In this document: positions 1 through 9,098 of the stretch, piece after piece
Layout of the letters: the number at the start of each line of letters is the position of its first letter
Position numbering within the stretch: position 1 is the first letter of the stretch
From: Pseudidiomarina sp.
GTDB taxonomy: Bacteria; Pseudomonadota; Gammaproteobacteria; Enterobacterales; Alteromonadaceae
DNA length: 44,852 bases
NCBI GenBank assembly: GCA_023260975.1
Contig: JALQTK010000012.1
Span: forward strand, 1 to 44,852
Reading direction: 5' to 3'
Program-made: the position numbers and the translations under genes
The notes under the pieces: generated by a model
The model's input: the letters and a program-made list of their open reading frames with translations, nothing else
The model's database searches: none
What the model was told of the DNA's origin: nothing

Positions 1-469
1 GATGCTCTGGGGTTAACCGTAACAGGGTGAGAGGGCAACCAATATCGTTATTAAAGTTGCCAGCAGTGGCTAACACATTACCGTGACTGGCGAGCATTGC
101 TGCTAGCATTTCTTTCACGGTGGTTTTACCACTGCTACCGGTAATGGCGATAGTGCGTGGGTTTATTGTGGCTTTCACCGCCGCACCTAATTGACCGAGC
201 GCATGGCGGGTGTTTTTCACTACAATTTGCGGCAGCTGTTGCAACGCCGGGTGCTCTGCACGCTGTTCAACTACTACTGCCGCGGCACCTGCAGCGACGG
301 CTTGCTCTAGCAGACTATGGGCATCAAAATTAGGGCCTTTTAAGGCGATAAATAAACAGCCCGGAGTGAGCTGGCGGGTATCGGTGCAAACGCTATCAAT
401 AGCGATGTTATCGCCGCTTAACTGACCGTCTACCACACGGCTTAGCCACTGAATATCGGTTTTAATCAT
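1..469 (-). CDS. murF: MurF, UDP-MurNAc-tripeptide--D-Ala-D-Ala ligase (partial, N-terminal part)
   Basis: MurF is the cytoplasmic ATP-dependent ligase that adds D-Ala-D-Ala to UDP-MurNAc-tripeptide, the last soluble step of the peptidoglycan precursor. About 156 codons are present before the left edge cuts the gene. The visible part reads as a MurF N-terminal domain (the DTR-x5-G-x-LFIALKG region near residues 30-45) followed by the ATP-binding P-loop GSSGKTT at residues 111-117 and the family motif TAGNFNNDIG at 135-144. The ATG at 469-467 overlaps the murE stop as ATGA, so translation is probably coupled. It is the last dcw gene visible; mraY would be expected beyond the edge. Confidence 0.95.
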   Translation of the reverse strand, partial: MIKTDIQWLSRVVDGQLSGDNIAIDSVCTDTRQLTPGCLFIALKGPNFDAHSLLEQAVAAGAAAVVVEQRAEHPALQQLPQIVVKNTRHALGQLGAAVKATINPRTIAITGSSGKTTVKEMLAAMLASHGNVLATAGNFNNDIGCPLTLLRLTPEH

Positions 470-1956
470 GACCGCACCTCGCCCTTTACTTGCACGCCCT
501 GAGCTGCCGCCAGCCATTCGGCAACGACGGCTCGCTCGTTATAGGGCAGGCTTTGCTGACCGATGACTTGGTAGTCTTCATGGCCCTTGCCAGCGAGCAG
601 CACCACATCACCTGCTTGGGCGCTGTGTAACACCTCGACTACCGCCTGTTGGCGGCCATGTTGTACGGTTACGTGCTGCTGTTGCGCGATACCAGCCATA
701 ATATCGGCAACAATTTGCGCCACCGGTTCAGTGCGTGGATTATCATCGGTGATGACCACACGGTCGGCATATTGTGCTGCTATGGCACCCATTTGCGGGC
801 GTTTACCGCGGTCACGATCACCACCGCAACCGAATACACACCAGAGTTTTCCGCGGCAATGGCGGCGCAGCGCTTGCAGCACCTGCTGCAATGCATCTGG
901 AGTATGGGCGTAGTCGACAATCACCAGCGGCTGCTTAGCGCCAGCATAAAAGGTTTCCATGCGTCCTGGCACGGCATGCAGATGAGGCACTGCGGCAACG
1001 ATGTCAGGCAACGCATAGCCGAGGGTATGGACCGCCGTTATCGCCGCCAGCACATTGTAAACATTAAAGCCACCAAGCAGCGGCGACTGCAGTGCGAAGG
1101 TCTGCTCAGCAGCGTGCAATTGTAGCTTGCTACCCTGGTCATTGAATTCAATCGCACTCGCCCACACTGCTTGCGAGTGTTGCTGCGGCTGGCAACTAAT
1201 CCGCCAACTGTCGCTGCGATCAGGCAGCCACGCCATGAGCGCCGCATCATCCACATTCAGAATACTGATTTCGGTGTCCAACTCAGTAAATAAGCGGCGC
1301 TTGGCAGCGGCATAATTACTCATGGTGCCATGGTAGTCCAAATGGTCACGGCTAATATTGGTTGCTACCCCCACTTTAAACGGGATCGCCTCGACCCGAC
1401 GCTGCACCAGCGCATGTGATGAGACCTCCATGGCCACCGCTTGGGCGCCGGCAGCCAGCAGTTGCGCCAAGCGTTGCTGCACCGCAATAGCATTCGGCGT
1501 GGTGCGACTCTCAGCGACTAAGTCGCCGGGAAAGCCACTACCGGTGGTGCCAATCACCCCAGCTTTGCACCCTAACTGGTTGAGTAGCTGGGCAATCAGA
1601 TAGGTGACCGAGGTTTTACCGTTGGTGCCGGTTACCCCAATCACCTTGAGCTGCCGCGCTGGTTCGCCATAGAAGCGCGCAGCCAGGGTTGATAATTGAT
1701 TTTTGAGTTGCGGCACTTCAACCAGCAGCGCACTACCGCGCATGGTCACGCCGACACTCTCGGATTCCGCTAACACCAGCCGCGCGCCGGCAGCAATTGC
1801 GGTATCAATATAATCGCGACCGTCGGTTTGATAGCCAGGTACTGCCACAAACGCATCGCCTGCGGTCACTTCGCGACTATCTAAGCTGAGCCCGGCAATA
1901 TCCTGGAGCGGCAATTCGAGCGGATAGTCGGGTAGTAACTGGCGCAAATTAATCAT
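466..1956 (-). CDS. murE: MurE, UDP-MurNAc-L-Ala-D-Glu--meso-diaminopimelate ligase
   Basis: MurE adds meso-diaminopimelate to UDP-MurNAc-L-Ala-D-Glu in the cytoplasm. The 496-residue protein has the Mur-ligase P-loop GVTGTNGKTS (about residues 107-116), the central-domain motif SRDHLDYHG and the DNPR motif at about 405-408, which in this family selects meso-DAP over lysine. The organism should therefore make DAP-type peptidoglycan. The open frame extends to a TTG at 1968, but I chose the ATG at 1956 because a GGGGG stretch lies 5 nt upstream and the N-terminus then matches family length. It overlaps the end of ftsI by 8 nt and ends in an ATGA overlap with murF. Confidence 0.97.
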   Translation of the reverse strand: MINLRQLLPDYPLELPLQDIAGLSLDSREVTAGDAFVAVPGYQTDGRDYIDTAIAAGARLVLAESESVGVTMRGSALLVEVPQLKNQLSTLAARFYGEPARQLKVIGVTGTNGKTSVTYLIAQLLNQLGCKAGVIGTTGSGFPGDLVAESRTTPNAIAVQQRLAQLLAAGAQAVAMEVSSHALVQRRVEAIPFKVGVATNISRDHLDYHGTMSNYAAAKRRLFTELDTEISILNVDDAALMAWLPDRSDSWRISCQPQQHSQAVWASAIEFNDQGSKLQLHAAEQTFALQSPLLGGFNVYNVLAAITAVHTLGYALPDIVAAVPHLHAVPGRMETFYAGAKQPLVIVDYAHTPDALQQVLQALRRHCRGKLWCVFGCGGDRDRGKRPQMGAIAAQYADRVVITDDNPRTEPVAQIVADIMAGIAQQQHVTVQHGRQQAVVEVLHSAQAGDVVLLAGKGHEDYQVIGQQSLPYNERAVVAEWLAAAQGVQVKGEVRS

Positions 1957-3691
1957 TTGTGCCCCCAAAGCCAGCCACGCGCAGCTGGGTATCGGCTAAG
2001 TTATCTGGAGTAATGTTCATTAAGCGCAGGGCGTCACCAACAATTTCAGCAAATACCGGTGCCGCTACATCACCACCGTAATAATCATCACCACTCGGCT
2101 CATTAATGGTCACCACCACCGCTAAGCGCGGCTCACTCACCGGAGCAATACCGGCAAATAACGTCACGTATTCGTCACCATAACCACCGGCCACGGCTTT
2201 GCGTGAGGTTCCGGTTTTACCGGCAATACGATAACCACGCACCCGCGCACGCTTAGCACCACCTTCAATCACGGTATTTTCGAGCATACTCAGCACCGCT
2301 TGGGCGTTAGCCGCACTAATGACCTGTTGACCTTGCGGCTGGCCTTCACGGCGCTGAATGGTCAATGGCACGCGTACACCACTATTACCAATGATGGCGT
2401 AGGCTTGGGCTAACTGCAGGGTGGTCACCGATAAGCCATAGCCGAACGATAACGTCGCAACTTCAAAATCGGACCAGCGCCGACGCGCTTGCAACACCCC
2501 AAAACTTTCACCCAACAACGCACTGCCGGTATCGTTACCCAGCCCTAAGGCTGCGTAGGTACTCATGACCTGGTCTATACCTGCAGCCAAGGCAATTTTA
2601 GCCGAGCCCATATTACTCGAGGTTTCCAGCACTTGACTGATGGTCAATTCACCACGATTTTGCGGATCGCTAACGCGCCGGCCACCGAGTCGCATCCAAC
2701 CTGGGCTGGTATCAATCACGTCAGTTGCTTTAATGGCTCCAGCTTCAAGCCCAGCAATAACTGCCAGCGGCTTCATGGTTGAGCCGGGCTCATAGGCATC
2801 GGTGATGGCGCGATTACGCAGCCGATGCGGTTGCAGATCAGCGCGATTATTGGGGTTGTACGACGGGCTGTTGACCATTGCCAGTATTTCGCCGGTTTTG
2901 ATATCCAGAATCACTGCCGAACCCGAGGTGGCTTGGTGATAGCGCACGGCTTTCTTCAGTTCAGCATAGGCCAGTGATTGCAGGCGCTGGTCGATACTCA
3001 GCGTCAGTTGTTTGGGTTGTTGCGCTGCGGTCACGCTAATCTCTTCCACCACCCGGCCTTGCGCGTCTTTGCGATACACCCGCTCACCGGGTGTGCCCGT
3101 TAGGGTGGCATCATAGATGGCTTCTAAACCCTCAATACCAACCCCATCAATATCGGTAAAGCCAACCACATGAGCGCTAATTTCACCGCCCGGATAAAAA
3201 CGCCGTGATTCAGTTTTTAAATGGATACCAGGAATATTCAGTTGGCGGACAAATTCAGCCACCGCAGGGGTTACTTTGCGCTCTAGATAAACAAAGCGCC
3301 GCTTTGGATTTTCCACCTTGCTGAGCAGACTGTTGACATCAACACGAAATACTTCGGCCAAGGCCAGCCAGCGCTCGCGGTTAGCGAGGCCATTGCCTTC
3401 ATGCACTTGTTGCGGGTCGGCCCAGACCGTTTCGACCGGCACACTAATCGCTAATTCACGGCCATTACGGTCCATAATTGAACCGCGTTGCACAGTGGTG
3501 GTGGCGGCTCGTAACGAGCGCCGATCTCCCTCAACAATTAACCGTTCAGGGTCGATCACTTGAATGTAGGCGGCGCGCGCCACCAGCGAACTAAACACCA
3601 GGCCGAGCAGCGCTAAGGCCGTGTAGAAGCGACCGTTACCTAAATGCGGTTTTAACTTTTTGCCATTGCGCTTGGTGCGAGTTATTGCCAT
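1949..3691 (-). CDS. ftsI: FtsI (PBP3), septal peptidoglycan transpeptidase
   Basis: This is the monofunctional class B penicillin-binding protein that cross-links septal peptidoglycan in the FtsWI/FtsQLB divisome complex. The 580-residue protein has a short basic cytoplasmic start, one membrane segment at about 22-42, a pedestal domain and the transpeptidase domain. All three active-site motifs are intact: STMK at 304-307 (acylated Ser304), SSN at 358-360 and KTGT at 492-495. The start overlaps the ftsL end by 10 nt and the stop overlaps murE by 8 nt, so it is embedded in the dcw operon. Nothing looks unusual. Confidence 0.97.
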   Translation of the reverse strand: MAITRTKRNGKKLKPHLGNGRFYTALALLGLVFSSLVARAAYIQVIDPERLIVEGDRRSLRAATTTVQRGSIMDRNGRELAISVPVETVWADPQQVHEGNGLANRERWLALAEVFRVDVNSLLSKVENPKRRFVYLERKVTPAVAEFVRQLNIPGIHLKTESRRFYPGGEISAHVVGFTDIDGVGIEGLEAIYDATLTGTPGERVYRKDAQGRVVEEISVTAAQQPKQLTLSIDQRLQSLAYAELKKAVRYHQATSGSAVILDIKTGEILAMVNSPSYNPNNRADLQPHRLRNRAITDAYEPGSTMKPLAVIAGLEAGAIKATDVIDTSPGWMRLGGRRVSDPQNRGELTISQVLETSSNMGSAKIALAAGIDQVMSTYAALGLGNDTGSALLGESFGVLQARRRWSDFEVATLSFGYGLSVTTLQLAQAYAIIGNSGVRVPLTIQRREGQPQGQQVISAANAQAVLSMLENTVIEGGAKRARVRGYRIAGKTGTSRKAVAGGYGDEYVTLFAGIAPVSEPRLAVVVTINEPSGDDYYGGDVAAPVFAEIVGDALRLMNITPDNLADTQLRVAGFGGTND

Positions 3692-3999
3692 GGTACCAGC
3701 ACCTCTTTTTTGCCTTCTGGCCGCACCATATCAAGTTGCTGCTCAGCAATTCGTTCAACGCGGTTATGCTGGGTTAAGGTATTCTGTTCAATCTGCAAGT
3801 GACGGTATTCAATATCGAGGTCATCGCGCTCGGAGAGCAAGCGGTCACGCTCAATGGTTTGTAAGCGATGACTATGGGCAACGTAGATTACCCCCAGTGC
3901 CGAAAGCACGATCGCCATACACAACAACACCAGCATCCAGTGCTGGCGTATATCAGTGAACATCACACTGAGCAATCCGGGTACGCGGCTAGGTTTCAT
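3682..3999 (-). CDS. ftsL: FtsL, divisome bitopic membrane protein
   Basis: FtsL is a small inner-membrane protein that forms the FtsQLB complex and passes the activation signal to FtsWI. The 105-residue product has a short cytoplasmic tail, one hydrophobic segment at about 21-42 and a periplasmic heptad-like coiled coil rich in Arg, Glu and Leu, then the short conserved [14 protein letters not shown] end region. The family is poorly conserved, so identification rests on size, topology and position between rsmH and ftsI. It overlaps both neighbours (11 nt with rsmH, 10 nt with ftsI). Confidence 0.92.
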   Translation of the reverse strand: MKPSRVPGLLSVMFTDIRQHWMLVLLCMAIVLSALGVIYVAHSHRLQTIERDRLLSERDDLDIEYRHLQIEQNTLTQHNRVERIAEQQLDMVRPEGKKEVLVPWQ

Positions 4000-4936
4000 A
4001 AGCTAACCTCTCAGCCACCCGCAGCACTGAGCTGCGACAACGCGGATTGGCTTGAATTTCGGCAGCGCTTGGCATAATGGCTTTGCCAACCAGCTTTAAG
4101 GTTTCGCTGCGTTGAATTTGATCCTCGCGCAGTGGCAGCCCGCGCGGTACTGCCTTGGCTTGGCTTTTGCTGCGCATGAAGCGTTTCACTAAGCGGTCTT
4201 CCAAACTATGAAAGCTAATCACCGCTAAGCGCCCGCCGGGTTTTAACCCAGTTAATGCCGCTTCCAGGGCTTGCTCAATCTCCTCAAGCTCGCCGTTAAT
4301 ATGCATGCGGATGCCCTGAAAACTGCGCGTTGCTGGGTGCTTATGCTTGTCTTGAAAGGGCACTGCTTGGCGAATCAGTTCGGCCAGTTGGCGGGTGGTT
4401 TGCAACGGCTGCTCGGCGCGCTTTGCCACAATCGCTTGGGCAATCCGCCAGGCAAAACGTTCCTCACCGTATTCACGCAACACAAAAGCAATTTCATCGG
4501 CACTAGCGCTGTTGAGGAAATCTGCCGCGGTGGGGCCACGACTGGTATCCATGCGCATATCGAGTGGCCCTTCGCGCATAAAACTAAAGCCACGCTCAGC
4601 GTCGTCTAATTGTGGGGAAGACACACCAAGGTCAAACAAAATACCGTCTAATTGACCAAGCAATTGCTGCTCAGCCAATACCTCACCGAGTTGTGAGAAC
4701 GGCGTGTGGATAATGGTAAAACGCGGGTCAGTTTGTAATGACTGTGCTGCAGCAATCGCGGTGGGGTCACGATCTAATGCAATGACACGGCCTTGAGCAG
4801 AGAGTTTTGCCAGCATAGCGCGGCTGTGACCGCCACGACCAAAGGTGGCATCCAGGTAGCTTCCGTCGGCAGCCATGGCAAGAGCAGAAACCGACTCTTG
4901 CAGCAGCACCGGGACATGTTGGGCTGCAGTCACCAT
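3989..4936 (-). CDS. rsmH: RsmH, 16S rRNA m4C1402 methyltransferase
   Basis: RsmH N4-methylates C1402 in the 16S rRNA P-site region, using SAM. The RsmI product encoded nearby (5936-6787) adds the 2'-O-methyl group at the same nucleotide, so both enzymes for m4Cm1402 lie close together here. The 315-residue protein has the SAM-binding motif [11 protein letters not shown] at 28-38, the conserved block [12 protein letters not shown] and the [11 protein letters not shown] motif. The start codon shares a base with the mraZ stop (TAATG). Length and motifs are normal. Confidence 0.97.
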   Translation of the reverse strand: MVTAAQHVPVLLQESVSALAMAADGSYLDATFGRGGHSRAMLAKLSAQGRVIALDRDPTAIAAAQSLQTDPRFTIIHTPFSQLGEVLAEQQLLGQLDGILFDLGVSSPQLDDAERGFSFMREGPLDMRMDTSRGPTAADFLNSASADEIAFVLREYGEERFAWRIAQAIVAKRAEQPLQTTRQLAELIRQAVPFQDKHKHPATRSFQGIRMHINGELEEIEQALEAALTGLKPGGRLAVISFHSLEDRLVKRFMRSKSQAKAVPRGLPLREDQIQRSETLKLVGKAIMPSAAEIQANPRCRSSVLRVAERLAYET

Positions 4937-5394
4937 TATAATGAGAAGTCTTGTAGTCGATCACTTAAGGCCAAATCGTCTTGTTGCTCAGCGGCCATAT
5001 CGGTCGCAATTTGCGCTTGCCATGCTTGTTCTGACCAGACTTCGAATTTATTAAGCTGACCAATAATCATGATCTTTTTGCTTAAATCGGCATGATTACG
5101 CAGTGTTGGCGCAATCAAAATACGGCCGTTCTTATCCATCTGGCAGTCTTCGGCATGACCCAGCAATAAGCGCTGGAGACGACGTTCAGCGGAGTTCATA
5201 TTGGATAATGTGGTGAGTTTTTGTTCAATGATTTGCCATTCCGGTAACGGATACAGCAATAAACACGGCTGTTTGATGTCAATGGTGCACACCATCTGAC
5301 CGTCGCAGTCATGCAATAGGCTCTGCCGATACTTGGACGGTATCGCCAGACGACCTTTGTCATCAAGACTGAGTGCTGCTGCGCCACGAAACAT
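4936..5394 (-). CDS. mraZ: MraZ, dcw cluster transcriptional regulator
   Basis: MraZ is an AbrB-fold, ring-forming DNA-binding protein that represses its own dcw operon by binding repeats near the promoter. The 152-residue length equals the E. coli protein when the ATG at 5394 is used; an in-frame extension to 5448 would run through the operator and promoter, so I rejected it. Both tandem MraZ domains are visible, each with the D-x-[KN]-GR-x-x-[IL] signature ([13 protein letters not shown] near residue 11 and DKNGRILI about 70 residues later). It heads mraZ-rsmH-ftsL-ftsI-murE-murF. Confidence 0.97.
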   Translation of the reverse strand: MFRGAAALSLDDKGRLAIPSKYRQSLLHDCDGQMVCTIDIKQPCLLLYPLPEWQIIEQKLTTLSNMNSAERRLQRLLLGHAEDCQMDKNGRILIAPTLRNHADLSKKIMIIGQLNKFEVWSEQAWQAQIATDMAAEQQDDLALSDRLQDFSL

Positions 5395-5402
5395 AGAAAG
5401 AT

Positions 5403-5426
5403 CCACAATTATCCACTTATCCCCAC
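5403..5426 (-). promoter_or_regulatory. MraZ operator: three GTGG boxes at 10-bp spacing
   Basis: On the minus strand, GTGGGG, GTGGAT and GTGGAT cores begin exactly 10 bp apart (plus-strand CCAC at 5403-5406, 5413-5416 and 5423-5426). They lie between the mraZ promoter and start codon. Known MraZ operators are tandem TGGG-type repeats with this period, so this is very probably the autorepression site. Two of the three cores end in GGA rather than GGG. Confidence 0.85.
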
Positions 5427-5434
5427 AGGGTGAC

Positions 5435-5464
5435 AGTCTAGGTGGCATTTTGGCCTACTGTCAA
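5435..5464 (-). promoter_or_regulatory. dcw (mraZ) sigma70-type promoter
   Basis: The minus strand has a perfect -35 TTGACA (5464-5459), an 18-nt spacer and -10 TAGACT (5440-5435). The inferred start near 5428 falls within or just before the MraZ boxes, which suits repression by blocked initiation. Confidence 0.8.
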
Positions 5465-5569
5465 GTGGAATTGCAGCAATAAATAGCCGCTGCCGGTGTT
5501 TGGATCACCGTCAGTGGGATTAATTGAGTGTGGATATTTGCGCGAATCGCAAAAACGACAGAAAAGAGG

Positions 5570-5924
<355 letters not shown>

Positions 5925-5932
5925 CGCCGCGC

Positions 5933-5961
5933 ATTCTACGCCTTATCAGCAGCCAGAGCCA
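5933..5961 (-). promoter_or_regulatory. Putative rnpB promoter inside the end of rsmI
   Basis: A -10 box TAGAAT (complement at 5933-5938) sits 8 nt before the deduced mature 5' end of RNase P RNA. Its first three bases are the TAG stop codon of rsmI. The -35 at 17-nt spacing (TGGCTC) is weak. The position fits rnpB initiation exactly; read-through from rsmI is the alternative source. Confidence 0.55.
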
Positions 5962-6787
5962 GTTGATATAAGGTATTTTTGCGCACGCCGTGTATTTCAG
6001 CAGCCAGTGCCGCAGCTTTTTTTAGCGGCAGTTCGGTACGCAACAGCTGTAACGTCGCCATGGCGATGGTTGGATCCTGCTCATCGGTGTTGACCACCGC
6101 GCCCGCCAGCATTAACACCATTTCGCCGCGCTGCTGATTGCTGTCGGCCAACACCTGCTGCTGTACCTCGGCAATGCTGCCGGTCAAATAAGTTTCGAAC
6201 TGCTTGGTGAGCTCGCGCGCGAGCACCAACTGCCGTTCGTTACCAAATACCGTAACGAAATCGGCCAAGCTATCGACTATGCGGTGCGGCGATTCGTAAA
6301 ATACCATGGTGCGTGGCTCACTCAGCAGTGCTTGTAGGATTTTGCGACGCTGCTGACCTTTGGCCGGCAAAAACCCCTCAAAGCTAAAGCGATCGGTGGC
6401 CAAGCCAGCAGCCGATAACGCTGTGGTAATGGCACAAGGACCGGGCAGTGCCACCACCTTTATGCCGGCGGCTCGGCATTGCTGCACCAGCACATAACCA
6501 GGGTCACTAATCAGTGGCGTGCCAGCATCACTAATGAGCGCGATGCTATCGCCGCGGTGCAAACGCTCGAGCACTGCTGCCACACGCTGGCGTTCGTTGT
6601 GCTCGTGCAAAGCAAATAACTCATTACGAATGCCTAAATGCTGCAATAATTGTCCGCTATGACGGGTATCTTCTGCGGCAATCGCTTGTACTTCGCGCAG
6701 CACCGCACTAGCGCGCTCACTCATATCGGCCAAATTACCAATCGGTGTTGGCACTATATAAAGCGTTCCGCTGCTGCCGTCAGTCAT
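5936..6787 (-). CDS. rsmI: RsmI, 16S rRNA 2'-O-methyltransferase of C1402
   Basis: RsmI is a SAM-dependent tetrapyrrole-methylase-fold enzyme that 2'-O-methylates C1402 of 16S rRNA, working with RsmH. The 283-residue protein has the N-terminal [18 protein letters not shown] motif, the loop [12 protein letters not shown], the LPGPCA motif and FYESPHRI, all standard for the family. The ATG at 6787 has an AAGGGG ribosome binding site 5 nt away. It diverges from lpoA, and its stop codon forms part of the rnpB -10 box. Confidence 0.97.
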   Translation of the reverse strand: MTDGSSGTLYIVPTPIGNLADMSERASAVLREVQAIAAEDTRHSGQLLQHLGIRNELFALHEHNERQRVAAVLERLHRGDSIALISDAGTPLISDPGYVLVQQCRAAGIKVVALPGPCAITTALSAAGLATDRFSFEGFLPAKGQQRRKILQALLSEPRTMVFYESPHRIVDSLADFVTVFGNERQLVLARELTKQFETYLTGSIAEVQQQVLADSNQQRGEMVLMLAGAVVNTDEQDPTIAMATLQLLRTELPLKKAAALAAEIHGVRKNTLYQLALAADKA

Positions 6788-6818
6788 GTAAACCCCTTGT
6801 AAGAATAGCCCATGCGCG

Positions 6819-6847
6819 TTGTGTCACGGTGGCGCACAGTTTATAGT
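6819..6847 (+). promoter_or_regulatory. lpoA promoter
   Basis: TTGTGT (6819-6824), a 17-nt spacer and TATAGT (6842-6847) form a good sigma70 promoter with a predicted start near 6854. Because transcription would begin downstream of the in-frame TTG at 6819, it supports the GTG at 6885 as the lpoA start. Confidence 0.65.
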
Positions 6848-6884
6848 AGCAGGTAGTGTGTTCCTACCTTGTATCGGTGTTATT

Positions 6885-8705
6885 GTGCCAAAGAAGTTGC
6901 TGCTGTGCATGCTGATTATTGGCTTTACCACGAACCTTGCGGGCTGCCAGACTGCTGGCCCGCGCAGTGGCGATGCCAGTATCAAGGGCGCTACCAGTGA
7001 TGCGCTTGCCATCACCCCACGGCAAGCTCATGTTGATGTTGAACGCTTACTGCAACAGGCTTACCGCAGTGACCCAGAACAACGCCTGGTGTTACTATTG
7101 CAAGCAGCCACCGCCCTGCAGTACCAACAACAATGGCAAACCAGCGCGACGATTCTTAGTGAATTGCAGCAAAGTACCTTAAACAACACCGAACAACGTC
7201 ATCAACTGGCCTTATTGAATGCCCAATTTGCCGCCCAACAACAGTACTGGCAGCGCGTTGATGCCTTACTCGAACCGCTGTTACAACCGCAGCTAACACC
7301 CTACAATCGGCCGGCAACACTGCGCTTAGCGCTGAATAGTGCAATCGCCCAGCAGCATTGGCAGGCGGCCGGTGATGCACTATTACAATTGGCTGAAGCT
7401 GAGGATATTGGCAGCGAAACGTTGTGGCAGACCTTGCGTATGGTACCGCAACCAGCCAACTTGTATCGTTCTAAGCAAGCGCAGGTAGACGCCTGGCGGC
7501 AATTACTGGTAGCCGTTCATGAGGGCCTCGCAGCGCCAGCACAAATGCCCGAGTTATTACAGCAATGGCGACAGCAACACCCGCGTCATGCTGGTGGCGC
7601 GGTGGTGAAGCAACTAGCTGAGCCACAGTTGCGCGCCGAACAACGCCATGCGCTAGTGCTATTGCCACTGACCGGTCAGTTCAGCGAACAAGGCCAAGCG
7701 GTACTCGATGGTATGGTGATGCGTTTAGCCAGCGATAACAGCCTAACCTTGCAAGTCATCGATAGTAATCAGTTTGACTTCACGCGGTTGCCTGAGCTGT
7801 TGCAACAGCACCAAGCTGAGGTATTAGTGGGGCCACTGTTACGTGATGAAGTGGCGCAAGTGAACGCTCGTTTACTGCCGGCAGAGCTGACTTGGTTGAG
7901 CCTCAATGAGCCACCACAGCGACTGAACGGCACCCCAGCTGGGTTTTTATTCTTTGCTCTTGATCCCGAAACAGAAGTACAACAAGCCGCTGAGTTTCTT
8001 GCCAGTAAAGGCTATCAACGGCCACTGATATTAGCCCCTGATAGCAATCGAGGACAACGGCATATCGCCTTGTTCACCGAGCAATGGCAGCGCCTGGTAC
8101 CCAATACACCGGTTGCCAGCGATGTCTATCGCAACCCCGATGACATGAAAGACATTGTACAAAAACAACTTGGCGTGAGCGCCAGCGAAGCGCGTATTAA
8201 CCAGGTGAAAATTGCTGCACGACGGGTCATTGTCGATGCCCAAGCGCGCAGTCGTGGCGATATTGATGTGATTTATCTGGCTGGTAGTATTGAGCATACG
8301 CGCTTATTGAAACCATTTATTGACGTCAACATTGCGGCATTTATGCAGCCTATCCCGGTTTACGCCAATTCAGCAAGTCACTCATTAGCCGATGCCATCA
8401 GCGAGAACGATCTCGACCAGGTGCATTTTAGTGAGGCGCCATGGCTATTGCCTGACCACCCGCGTTTTGCTGAATTACAGCAGTTATTACAGCTGCGGCG
8501 CAACTGGGGCTATAATCTAGCAAGGCTGGCCGCCTTTGGTCATGACGCCATGCTGATTGCGGCCCGCAGCCCATGGCTGGCGGCAGTGCCAGGCTTTGAG
8601 CTGCAGGGGCTGACCGGACAATTAAGCAGTAGTGAGCAGGGCAAAGTGCAACGACAGCTGCGCTGGGCGCAGTTTTCCGGCCATAGCGTGGTACCACTGC
8701 GCTAA
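6885..8705 (+). CDS. lpoA: LpoA, outer-membrane lipoprotein activator of PBP1a
   Basis: LpoA is an outer-membrane lipoprotein that reaches through the periplasm to activate the peptidoglycan synthase PBP1a (MrcA). From the GTG at 6885 the protein is 606 residues: a KK-containing signal peptide with lipobox LAGC (lipidated Cys21), an N-terminal Gln- and Leu-rich TPR-like helical domain to about 250, then a periplasmic-binding-protein-like domain starting at LLPLTGQFSEQGQAVLDG. An earlier in-frame TTG (6819) overlaps the promoter and would bury the signal peptide. No strong ribosome binding site precedes the GTG. It leads a plus-strand run with yraN, diaA and dolP. Confidence 0.93.
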   Translation: MPKKLLLCMLIIGFTTNLAGCQTAGPRSGDASIKGATSDALAITPRQAHVDVERLLQQAYRSDPEQRLVLLLQAATALQYQQQWQTSATILSELQQSTLNNTEQRHQLALLNAQFAAQQQYWQRVDALLEPLLQPQLTPYNRPATLRLALNSAIAQQHWQAAGDALLQLAEAEDIGSETLWQTLRMVPQPANLYRSKQAQVDAWRQLLVAVHEGLAAPAQMPELLQQWRQQHPRHAGGAVVKQLAEPQLRAEQRHALVLLPLTGQFSEQGQAVLDGMVMRLASDNSLTLQVIDSNQFDFTRLPELLQQHQAEVLVGPLLRDEVAQVNARLLPAELTWLSLNEPPQRLNGTPAGFLFFALDPETEVQQAAEFLASKGYQRPLILAPDSNRGQRHIALFTEQWQRLVPNTPVASDVYRNPDDMKDIVQKQLGVSASEARINQVKIAARRVIVDAQARSRGDIDVIYLAGSIEHTRLLKPFIDVNIAAFMQPIPVYANSASHSLADAISENDLDQVHFSEAPWLLPDHPRFAELQQLLQLRRNWGYNLARLAAFGHDAMLIAARSPWLAAVPGFELQGLTGQLSSSEQGKVQRQLRWAQFSGHSVVPLR

Positions 8706-8733
8706 CTAGTAATCACTAGACGAGGTAACATGG

Positions 8734-9084
8734 ATGTTACGACACCGACAAGGACGCGAGGGCGAGGATACCGCCCGACTCTATCTAGAACAGCAGGGGC
8801 TGCGCTTTATTGAGGCTAACTTTCGCTGCGATATCGGCGAAATCGACTTGGTTATGCAAGACCGCGATTGCCTGGTGTTTGTTGAAGTGAAATATCGAAC
8901 ACTCGAACATTTTGCCAGTATTTTGGAACAAATTCGCCCGGCGCAATGTCAACGCATTCGACAGGTAGCACAATTATATGTGATTCAGCGCCGACTCAAC
9001 GAACATACCACCGCCATGCGTTTTGATGTGGTGGCAGTGGTTGGAGCGCTCGAGCAACTGGTGTGGCTTGAAGACGCTTTTTAA
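8734..9084 (+). CDS. yraN: YraN, UPF0102 nuclease-fold protein
   Basis: YraN belongs to the UPF0102 family with a Holliday-junction-resolvase/restriction-endonuclease-like fold; its substrate is not established. The 116-residue protein shows the family's likely metal-binding motifs, G-E-ID-LV near residue 30 and FVEVKYR near 48-54. A GAGG ribosome binding site sits 8 nt before the ATG. It lies between lpoA and diaA in the conserved order. The middle part (about 56-75) is more diverged than I expect for the family. Confidence 0.93.
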   Translation: MLRHRQGREGEDTARLYLEQQGLRFIEANFRCDIGEIDLVMQDRDCLVFVEVKYRTLEHFASILEQIRPAQCQRIRQVAQLYVIQRRLNEHTTAMRFDVVAVVGALEQLVWLEDAF

Positions 9085-9098
9085 TAGGGATAACAACA

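Noticed and set aside
587-1125. Open frames on the plus strand across murE
   Set aside because: They lie wholly antisense to a well-conserved gene, have low-complexity Cys/Ser/Thr-rich translations and no ribosome binding site.
5537-5553. TTTGCG/CGCAAA hairpin as an rnpB terminator
   Set aside because: On the minus strand the T-rich tract precedes the stem rather than following it, so it is not a canonical terminator.
6819-6884. TTG-initiated N-terminal extension of LpoA
   Set aside because: The TTG is the -35 box of the promoter, and the extension would put 22 residues before a clear lipoprotein signal peptide.
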